Positions 1 to 5,215 of a DNA stretch of 12,258 bases are shown piece by piece. Origin of the DNA: JBDTMC01 sp039934475 (GTDB lineage: Bacteria; Acidobacteriota; Terriglobia; Bryobacterales; Bryobacteraceae); assembly GCA_039934475.1 (NCBI GenBank), contig JBDTMC010000225.1, positions 1 to 12,258 of the forward strand. Direction: 5' to 3'. The translations under genes and the position numbers were made by a program. The notes below the pieces were generated by a model. That model saw only the letters and a program-made list of their open reading frames with translations. It was not told the origin of the DNA and made no database searches. Numbering within the stretch: position 1 is the first letter of the stretch; each line of letters begins with the position of its first letter.

Positions 1-826
1 CGCCGTTCGCAGGCAGGAAGTCAAGTACGGACAACCCGAGGCCGTCGGAGACGGCATTCTTCGCGTTAGTCAATGCGGTGTCGAGGGCGGCTTGCGCGGT
101 GGGAACGGCCGCAGTCTCGGCGGCTACATTGCCGGGGTCGCTGTTCTGTTTATCAACCAGCGCCTTCTTTGCGGCGGCGAGTGCGGCTTCGGCTTGCGAA
201 AGGGGATCGGACCCAGCAGAGACATTCGGAAGCGGATTGGGTAACGTATAGCTGACCAGTCGGGATTCGGCCGCCAATACCTTGTCCAGACGGCGGGCGC
301 TGTCGACGACGGTGACGTTGACGAACTTCTCTGTTTGCCCGGTACCGGTATCGGTGACGGTGAGGTTGAACAGATCGCCCATGGCGACACCCAAAGCTGC
401 TGCCACATCCGCGGACGGATTGTTCTTGTCGACGGTCGCGCGCAGGTTCACGCCCCAGCGCCCCTCATTGGCGGCGGTCAAAGCGATACCGCCCGCGGTG
501 AGGGCGGCTTTGGCGCCAGGAGCGGGTACCGGTGGCATAGCGGCGGGGTTGCCAGGATCGGCATGATACAGACGCACGATAACCGCTTGCGCGCCGCCAT
601 TGAGGAAGAAGTCCTTCACGGCATAACCGAGCGAACTATCCAGTGAAAGGCCGCCAAAAATCTTCTCGAAATCGCCGAAATTGTTAATGGTAGTGGCCTG
701 ATTTACAGCACCGCGACGCGCGCGGCCGATGAACGCCGTGATCGACGTGGACACTCCGGTGATAGTGCGGACACCGCTCGGGATCTCTTCCACGTAGACG
801 CCCGGGTAGGTCAATGCGCTGGGCAT
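1..826 (-). CDS. Contractile tail sheath protein, phage/eCIS type (N-terminal part, cut by window edge)
   Basis: Reading leftward from the ATG at 826 gives 275 codons with no stop, so the gene runs off the left edge. Residues 7-25 (YPGVYVEEIPSGVRTITGV) followed by a TSITAFIGRA segment are the hallmark N-terminus of sheath subunits of contractile tails, including phage tails and the Afp/Pvc-like extracellular injection systems. In this family, sheath subunits polymerise around an inner tube and shorten to drive it into a target. Residues 64-90 (LGYAVKDFFLNGGAQAVIVRL and onward) continue the conserved sheath fold. From about 205 to 262 there is an Ala-rich, helix-prone insertion that could form a coiled coil and is not part of the core fold. 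The C-terminal subtilisin-like sheath domain lies outside the window. A purine-rich ribosome site (GGGAGAGGAG, 835-844) precedes the start. It is the first gene of a leftward unit, so partners should lie to the left. The family is secure; phage versus eCIS cannot be settled from one subunit. Confidence 0.9.
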   Translation of the reverse strand, partial: MPSALTYPGVYVEEIPSGVRTITGVSTSITAFIGRARRGAVNQATTINNFGDFEKIFGGLSLDSSLGYAVKDFFLNGGAQAVIVRLYHADPGNPAAMPPVPAPGAKAALTAGGIALTAANEGRWGVNLRATVDKNNPSADVAAALGVAMGDLFNLTVTDTGTGQTEKFVNVTVVDSARRLDKVLAAESRLVSYTLPNPLPNVSAGSDPLSQAEAALAAAKKALVDKQNSDPGNVAAETAAVPTAQAALDTALTNAKNAVSDGLGLSVLDFLPANG

Positions 827-863
827 AGATGGGCTGCTCCTCTCCCTAATGGCAACAAAAATT

Positions 864-895
864 CGGGGTGGGATTGGCCAATAGGCACAACCCCG
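864..895. promoter_or_regulatory. Nested palindrome in the leader of the sheath gene
   Basis: The arms CGGGGT (864-869) and ACCCCG (890-895) are exact reverse complements. Between them lies a perfect ten-base palindrome, ATTGGCCAAT (873-882). The element sits 38 to 69 bases upstream of the sheath start codon. The zero-loop inner palindrome suits a dimeric DNA-binding protein better than an RNA hairpin. The outer arms could alternatively fold the leader transcript. No promoter hexamers could be assigned with confidence, and the regulatory role is inferred from position and symmetry only. Confidence 0.35.
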
Positions 896-915
896 CACAG
901 GAAAGCATACATCCA

Positions 916-932
916 ATTCCAAAAAATGGAAT
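916..932. repeat. Short inverted repeat upstream of the sheath gene
   Basis: ATTCCA (916-921) and TGGAAT (927-932) are perfect six-base arms around an A5 spacer, in an AT-rich patch that stands out from the GC-rich surroundings. It lies about 90 bases upstream of the sheath start, where a promoter or operator would be expected. It may be a binding site or a weak hairpin; the sequence alone does not decide. Confidence 0.3.
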
Positions 933-1535
933 GACAAAAATGAAAAGTCACCGCGGAATTCGACCATGCGCCACGGATACGGAGGAGAAAAAGTACTGGG
1001 GGTAAGCCGGGGAAAAGTGAGGAGGCCCACACTCTGCTGCGAAAAGTCCAGGCTCTGTGGACGGAAGGGGCGATCGTCTTATTTGGACGAATCTTCTATG
1101 ATACGTGCGAGAGGACAGTTATTCGATGCTTGACTGGGCGGTTGGCTCTGGCTCTGGTCATTACATCTCACGCGAGGGCTTGTTCGTGCGGTGGGAGTTG
1201 GCCATCGGTCAAACAGGTGTGGCACGGTGCTGGCGACTGGCTGCACCGACGCTTTCGGCGCTCGTGTAAAAGGCAGCCTGAAGCCGGCCTCCGGATCGGA
1301 AGTCCGCAAAGCACGAAGGGTCGCGCGGAAAAGCCAAGGTTTTGCCGGGCGGATTCGCGATTCAAACGGACACACTCGATCAATTCGACCTTTCGCAAAG
1401 TTCGCTTCGAAATGACGACATCGGTACAGGCGTCTCTAATGACTACTCCGACGCGCTCCAAGCCACTGTGCGACGGTATCTCTTTGGCAGCAGTGGGTGG
1501 AGGCTCGATTGGCCGGTCATCCGTTGGAGGCATAG

Positions 1536-1799
1536 CTGTACCTCGTACCTCCGATCAACGGCCGCAACATGTCGCGAAAAGCCAAGGTAGATGACAAAGT
1601 CTCGGCAGACCAGCGGGGTCACGGACTGGGCGTCAACCTCGGGGTCTACGCGATAAGCGACCTTGACCCAAAACTCGAGGCCGTAACGAGGCTCGAAGCT
1701 GAGGTGACCGCCACGCTCAATGAGGACGATCTCAGATTTGATGCTCTCAATATTAGCGATTCTGTGGAGTACGGCAAGAAATCCGAGTACACGGAGTAA
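1536..1799 (+). pseudogene. Tyrosine recombinase (phage-type integrase) C-terminal remnant
   Basis: From codon 1569 the translation reads SRKAKVDDKVSADQ, then RGHGLGVNLGVY, then a helical tail (KLEAVTRLEAEV) and a stop at 1797-1799. This matches the C-terminal end of tyrosine recombinases of the form ADQ-LGHG-x-x-V-N-x-x-VY: the active-site His is at residue 18 and the nucleophile Tyr at residue 27, nine positions later. An in-frame stop at 1533-1535 and loss of the frame upstream remove the rest of the catalytic domain, including the Arg boxes, so this is a broken gene, not a short intact one. Members of the family cut and rejoin DNA at attachment sites, commonly in tRNA 3' ends. This fragment ends 37 bases from the 3' end of the tRNA-Gly, which supports the reading as an island scar. 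Confidence 0.7.
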
Positions 1800-1836
1800 C
1801 GGCGTGGAATCGAGAGCGTCTAAGTTGTTGAAAAAA

Positions 1837-1911
1837 TGGAGCGGGAGACGGGAATTGAACCCGCGACCAACAGCTTGGAAGGCTGAGACTCTACCACTGA
1901 GTTACTCCCGC
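1837..1911 (-). tRNA. tRNA-Gly (anticodon TCC)
   Basis: Read on the minus strand from 1911, the acceptor arm GCGGGAG pairs with CTCCCGC at the far end (1841-1847). The T arm holds GGTTCAATTCC with the usual TTCAA loop start. The anticodon loop CTTCCAA places TCC at 1877-1879, decoding GGA/GGG glycine codons. A T discriminator and an encoded CCA tail (1837-1839) follow, giving 75 bases with CCA. A run of six T (minus strand, 1831-1836) directly after the CCA may help termination. The 5' end is only 37 bases downstream of ccmB on the same strand, so the tRNA may be read from the ccm transcript as well as from its own promoter. Its 3' end faces the recombinase remnant. Confidence 0.97.
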
Positions 1912-1927
1912 ACCTGGGGCACCCATC

Positions 1928-1960
1928 ATTGTAATACGGAAGGGCTTCTCAGTTCACCAA
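1928..1960 (-). promoter_or_regulatory. Candidate promoter for tRNA-Gly
   Basis: On the minus strand TACAAT (1933-1928) is a good -10 hexamer and would start transcription about ten bases before the tRNA. The best -35 candidate, TTGGTG (1960-1955) inside the end of ccmB, is spaced 18 bases only if the overlapping TATTAC (1936-1931) is used as the -10. The spacing is imperfect, so this is a weak call. Confidence 0.3.
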
Positions 1961-2623
1961 CACCGTCTCCACCAGGACTGCCGCCAGTGTCGAAAAGATG
2001 AGGTCGAACACCACCAACAGCTTCAGCCACGTCAGCAGATCGCCCGTCAAAGGCATCCCCGCTACCAGCGGCGTCGTCAACTGAATCGATGCCATGAGAC
2101 CGGGAATCATCACCGGGTAAACCAGCGTCGGCAGCATCAACTCGCGCAGGCGCAGATTCACCGTCAGCGCGCTGAACATCGTGCCGATCACCGTCAATCC
2201 CCATGTGCCCAGCACCAGGACCAACATCAGCGGCCAGAATTGGCGGTACCAGCGCACGTTGTAAAAAATCCCAAACACCGGGATACACGCCAGTTCAATC
2301 GCCATCAACAGGACGAAATTCGCCACCGTTTTCCCCAAAAACAGGGCCGGACCCGAGAGCGGGGAAGACACCAGCGCATCCAGGCAATCGTTGGTCAGTT
2401 CGCGGGCGAAACTGCGGTTCAGAATCAGCGCGCCGGCAAAAGCAAACACGAGCCACAGCAGCCCGCCGGCAATCTCACGCGTCTGCTCCACCGTGGGTTC
2501 AAAGGCAAAGCTGAACAGCAGTAGGATCACCATCGCGAAGCTCAAAGACGCGTTCAACGCCTCTTTGCTCCGAAGCTCGCTGCGCAAGTCTTTCCCGGCA
2601 ACCGTCAGAATCTGGCGTAGCAT
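1949..2623 (-). CDS. ccmB: CcmB, haem exporter ABC membrane subunit
   Basis: A 224-residue integral membrane protein with about six hydrophobic segments. It begins with a cytoplasmic segment typical of CcmB (KDLRSELRSKEAL), followed by an FAFEPT loop after the first helix and an LDALVSSPLSGPALFLGK region matching the family's conserved SPLS..ALFLGK loop. Length is normal (CcmB is about 220 residues). In System I cytochrome c maturation, CcmB forms with CcmA the ABC complex that uses ATP to release holo-CcmE from CcmC. It starts three bases after the ccmA stop, so the two are translationally linked. It is the last protein gene of the operon: ccmC, often found next to ccmB, is replaced here by the tRNA-Gly gene. 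Confidence 0.93.
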   Translation of the reverse strand: MLRQILTVAGKDLRSELRSKEALNASLSFAMVILLLFSFAFEPTVEQTREIAGGLLWLVFAFAGALILNRSFARELTNDCLDALVSSPLSGPALFLGKTVANFVLLMAIELACIPVFGIFYNVRWYRQFWPLMLVLVLGTWGLTVIGTMFSALTVNLRLRELMLPTLVYPVMIPGLMASIQLTTPLVAGMPLTGDLLTWLKLLVVFDLIFSTLAAVLVETVLVN

Positions 2624-2626
2624 CGC

Positions 2627-3334
2627 TTACGCCTCCCCATAGACGCGGTAGAGGTATCCGGGGTCGGCGAGCATCTCCGCGGTCCGCGTGCCATAGTGAC
2701 CCAGCTTGCCACGGTTCACCAGCGCCACATGGGTCGCCAGTTCCAGCGCCTCCCGCAACTGGTGCGTGGACATGACAATCGTTCGGCCCTTCGCCTGCGC
2801 GTCGCGCAGCAGACCCTGTAACACTGCGATTGCCTTGTCATCCAGCGCTGTGAAAGGCTCGTCCAGGAGGAAGATGGAAGGCTCATGGAGGAAGGCGCGG
2901 GCCACCGCCAGCCGCTGCCTCATGCCGCGTGAAAATTCACGCACCAGCCCATCCTTCACTCGATCCAGACCCGTCCGCTCCAGCCACTCGTTGGCGGCCT
3001 TATCCGCGTCGGGGAGGTTGTAGAAACGGGCGAAGAGCCGCAGATTCTCAAGCGCCGATAGTTCGTCGTACACCGCGATTCCGTGGCCCAGAATCCCGAT
3101 CTTTGCCCGTGTGTCCTGGTCGCGCGGACCGGCCCCGCCAATCGTCACCGCGCCTTTACCCGGAGAAGACAGCCCTGCCAAGATCCGCAATAGGGTGGTT
3201 TTGCCCGCGCCATTACGGCCCAGCAGCGCCAGGCATTCGCCCTCATTCACCGTGAACGAAATACCGCGAAGAGCAGGGTAGTCGCCGTAGAACTTCCAGA
3301 TGTTGTCAACGGTCAGCACGGGCGCCGGAGTCAT
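2627..3334 (-). CDS. ccmA: CcmA, haem exporter ABC ATPase subunit
   Basis: A 235-residue ABC ATPase. Walker A is GRNGAGKT at residues 39-46, Walker B IFLLDE at 154-159 and the switch His is 191 (STHQ). The signature motif is the divergent EFSRGMRQRLAVARA (133-147) instead of LSGGQ, as in several non-proteobacterial CcmA proteins. The start at 3334 was chosen because the ATG overlaps the TGA of the upstream gene (ATGA, 3331-3334). A longer in-frame start at 3433 would add 33 residues of non-family sequence lying entirely inside the upstream gene. CcmA pairs with CcmB; ATP hydrolysis is needed to release haem-loaded CcmE for use by CcmF/CcmH. Confidence 0.94.
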   Translation of the reverse strand: MTPAPVLTVDNIWKFYGDYPALRGISFTVNEGECLALLGRNGAGKTTLLRILAGLSSPGKGAVTIGGAGPRDQDTRAKIGILGHGIAVYDELSALENLRLFARFYNLPDADKAANEWLERTGLDRVKDGLVREFSRGMRQRLAVARAFLHEPSIFLLDEPFTALDDKAIAVLQGLLRDAQAKGRTIVMSTHQLREALELATHVALVNRGKLGHYGTRTAEMLADPGYLYRVYGEA

Positions 3335-4335
3335 TTTCGGGCGGCTCGCTTCTCCAGGGCCACCACACTGCTCCGATACAGCAGAACGAATCCAAGCATC
3401 AGGATTCCCAGCCCCAAGGGGATGATCACCCATCGTTTTTCGTTCACCGGCGATTGAATGCGAGCGATGGTCGCGCCACCGGAATCGTCACTGTCCTCGG
3501 ATCCGCCCGATGCGGCGGCCGCATCCTGTGCCGGCCGCAGGGAGCCGGTTCCGCTGATCGTCACCTTGTAATCGGCTGCCTTCAGATCGTAAATGGTGGC
3601 CTGTGTCCTCGGCTCCGTACCCACGCTGGTAATGCTTTGCGCCGCCAGTGTGACGCCCTTCGGCACCACAATTCGCGTCGCCCCTTCCTTATGCAGGATG
3701 CGCGAAGCAAACGTGTCCGACTTCGGCAGGCGGTAGGTGATATCGACTCGCGTCTCACCCGGCTTAAGCGGATAGTTCACCTTGTAAACGTTCGGCGTGC
3801 TGGTCTTTTCCGCCGGCCGCTGCAGCGGGATCAGTGCCTGCGGTTCATTGATGGTCACCTGCACGTCGCCGTTGGCCGCCTCCGGAAGGTAGAACCGTAG
3901 CGTGCCCGCCGCCGGATCGCTATAGGCCGACTTGGTGTCATTGCTCAGGAAGAGACTCTCGCTCACCTGCAGGGCCTCGCCGGGTTCGATCAGGACCATG
4001 TGCTGCGACACTTTGGCCGTGCCCGCCTGTTTGGTGACATCGAACACAGTCGGCGCCAGTCCCGTACCTGGGGTCCCCGGCGGCACCATGGTGTTGTAAG
4101 TCACGCCTTCCCATTCCGTCTGGACCAGAGCCGGACCCTTCGGCACGACGTCGATATTGAACTTGCCCTCGGCGTCGGATTGAACGGTCTTCAACGCCTC
4201 CATCCCGCCGCCAACCTTAAACAGCGTCACCTTCACGTTTGCCTGCGGCTTACCAGTGGTCCCGTTGGTCACTGTGCCACTCACCACCGCAAATGCGGGC
4301 AGGGCCGCCGCCATCGCCAACCATGCCAGCTTCAT
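3331..4335 (-). CDS. Carboxypeptidase-regulatory-like (Ig-fold) membrane protein within the ccm operon
   Basis: A 334-residue protein with a signal peptide (MKLAWLAMAAALPAFA). Next comes a carboxypeptidase-regulatory-like beta-sandwich domain (about 17-75: VVSGTVTNGTTGKPQANVKVTL, split by a TVQSDAEGKFNI strand pair), a long beta-rich extracytoplasmic region (about 80-270), a Ser/Asp-rich linker (276-290), one membrane helix (about 303-322) and a basic cytoplasmic tail (EKRAARK). It should therefore be anchored by its C-terminus with its bulk outside the membrane, in the same compartment as haem ligation. A strong ribosome site (GGAGGTGCAGGC) precedes the ATG. It is coupled to its neighbours by ATGA overlaps on both sides, which ties it to the maturation system. 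No catalytic motif is visible. Its job is unknown; a scaffold or substrate-holding role near CcmF/CcmH is only a guess. Confidence 0.82.
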   Translation of the reverse strand: MKLAWLAMAAALPAFAVVSGTVTNGTTGKPQANVKVTLFKVGGGMEALKTVQSDAEGKFNIDVVPKGPALVQTEWEGVTYNTMVPPGTPGTGLAPTVFDVTKQAGTAKVSQHMVLIEPGEALQVSESLFLSNDTKSAYSDPAAGTLRFYLPEAANGDVQVTINEPQALIPLQRPAEKTSTPNVYKVNYPLKPGETRVDITYRLPKSDTFASRILHKEGATRIVVPKGVTLAAQSITSVGTEPRTQATIYDLKAADYKVTISGTGSLRPAQDAAAASGGSEDSDDSGGATIARIQSPVNEKRWVIIPLGLGILMLGFVLLYRSSVVALEKRAARK

Positions 4336-4739
4336 GCCTGCACCTCCGCCATTGGCTTACCGCATTCGCCGCAGAACTTCAGAGGCTTTTCGAACTTCGC
4401 CTTGCAATGCGGACAAACCACACCCACGGCGGCAGGCGCCGCCACTTTCGCCGCCGGTCTCTGCTTCTCCCCCACCCCGAGCACCGAATCGATTTCCGCC
4501 AATGTGCCGGCCAGTTCCTTTTGTAAGTCCACCTTCGTCCGTTGATAATCGGCGTCCGATAGCTTCCCCACCCGGTATTCAAACTGTAAGTCGCGAAGAT
4601 TTTCGTAAATGCGGGCTTTGCGTTCTTCCAGATGCTTGGCAGGTGATACTGGTTCCGGTTCGGGAAGGTCCTTGGCTCTAACGGCGAGGGTGAAAATGAT
4701 AACGCCAAGGACGAGGAGGATGGCTAGGGGCAGGATCAT
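4332..4739 (-). CDS. CcmI-like membrane protein with C-terminal zinc ribbon
   Basis: A 135-residue protein. An N-terminal membrane helix (about 2-20) is followed by a charged helical hairpin (39-88, containing LRDLQFEYRVGKLSDADYQ) that resembles the first cytoplasmic/helical part of CcmI/CycH, where a similar LxxLExDxxxGxLSxxEYxxxxxxL pattern occurs. An Ala/Pro linker leads to a zinc ribbon with CPHC (109-112) and CGEC (123-126). The tetratricopeptide domain that lets full CcmI hold apocytochrome C-termini is absent. It overlaps ccmH upstream and the next gene downstream by four bases each (ATGA). A role in passing apocytochrome or assembling the ligase is inferred from position. Four cysteines near a thiol-based pathway could bind metal or join in redox reactions. 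Confidence 0.78.
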   Translation of the reverse strand: MILPLAILLVLGVIIFTLAVRAKDLPEPEPVSPAKHLEERKARIYENLRDLQFEYRVGKLSDADYQRTKVDLQKELAGTLAEIDSVLGVGEKQRPAAKVAAPAAVGVVCPHCKAKFEKPLKFCGECGKPMAEVQA

Positions 4740-5215
4740 GAATCGAACTTTTCCAGATCTTTCTCAATCCGCTCCCGGTAGCGGTCGTAAGCTTCAGGCG
4801 AGACGTCGGCCGGAGCTGTCCCCGCCGCCATCGGCCGCCGCAGGCGTCGAATCACAAACCACACAAACGCCAAACCAAGAATCGCTCCGGCCAGTGGCGT
4901 GATCCAGCTCATCAGAAAGAAGCCTTGTTCCGGAGGCTGCCGGAGGATCACTTTGCCATACTGCTCGACAAAGGCATTCAGAATAGCCGGTTCGGATTCG
5001 CCACCCAGGACGCGCTTCATCAACTCCAACCGCGCCGGGTCGGCGAAGTGGCAGTTGATCATGTTGCATTCGGTGAGACTGGCGTAGCAGCCGCACTGGC
5101 ACAACAGCTTTTGGCCAATGCGGCGCACTTCGGGATTGGCGAGCGGCGTGCCCTGTTGGCCCACCGCTGCCGCCACCAACGCCAGGACCAGAAGGCTAGT
5201 TCTCCACTGGCGCAT
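4736..5215 (-). CDS. ccmH: CcmH-family thiol protein of cytochrome c maturation (variant cysteine motif)
   Basis: A 159-residue protein from the start at 5215, which has GGGGAA as ribosome site; the longer start at 5251 adds an Arg/Trp-rich stretch inside ccmF and is less likely. A signal/anchor helix (7-19) is followed by the CcmH helical domain (27-95), then a membrane helix (about 105-122: WITPLAGAILGLAFVWFVI) and a cytoplasmic tail. Typical CcmH has LRCxxCxxxS and reduces apocytochrome CxxCH thiols before ligation. Here the equivalent region is LLCQCGCYASLTECNMINC, giving Cys 39, 41, 43, 50 and 55, with no standard CxxC at the usual place. The conserved features after it (a PARLELMKRVLGGESEPAI-type segment and the VEQYGKVIL strand) keep it firmly in the family. 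It overlaps the end of ccmF by 20 bases. Confidence 0.88.
   Translation of the reverse strand: MRQWRTSLLVLALVAAAVGQQGTPLANPEVRRIGQKLLCQCGCYASLTECNMINCHFADPARLELMKRVLGGESEPAILNAFVEQYGKVILRQPPEQGFFLMSWITPLAGAILGLAFVWFVIRRLRRPMAAGTAPADVSPEAYDRYRERIEKDLEKFDS

Larger units (their letters stand above)
827..1535. other. Gene-poor stretch between sheath gene and recombinase remnant
   Basis: About 700 bases hold no reading frame with family-like protein sequence, a good ribosome site and consistent codon use. The longest frames here (on the plus strand from 1130 and on the minus strand ending at 1168) overlap each other and translate to unstructured Arg/Ser/Pro-rich sequence typical of chance frames. 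The left 130 bases are the leader of the sheath gene and contain the palindromes listed separately. The right part probably holds decayed upstream portions of the recombinase: a frame near 1490-1530 reads LDWPVIRWRHS, loosely resembling the region before the conserved arginine box of tyrosine recombinases. That resemblance is weak. Confidence 0.5.

Noticed and set aside
282..646. Plus-strand frames across the sheath gene
   Set aside because: They are antisense shadows of the sheath coding sequence, which has an unmistakable protein signature on the minus strand.
1130..1594. Long plus-strand frame of about 154 codons, and overlapping minus-strand frame 1168-1533
   Set aside because: Both translate to Arg/Ser/Pro-rich sequence without domain pattern, overlap each other, and lack convincing ribosome sites; they look like chance frames in decayed DNA.
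3335..3433. Longer N-terminus for CcmA starting at 3433
   Set aside because: The extra 33 residues do not resemble CcmA and lie wholly within the upstream gene; the ATGA overlap at 3331-3334 is a far better start.
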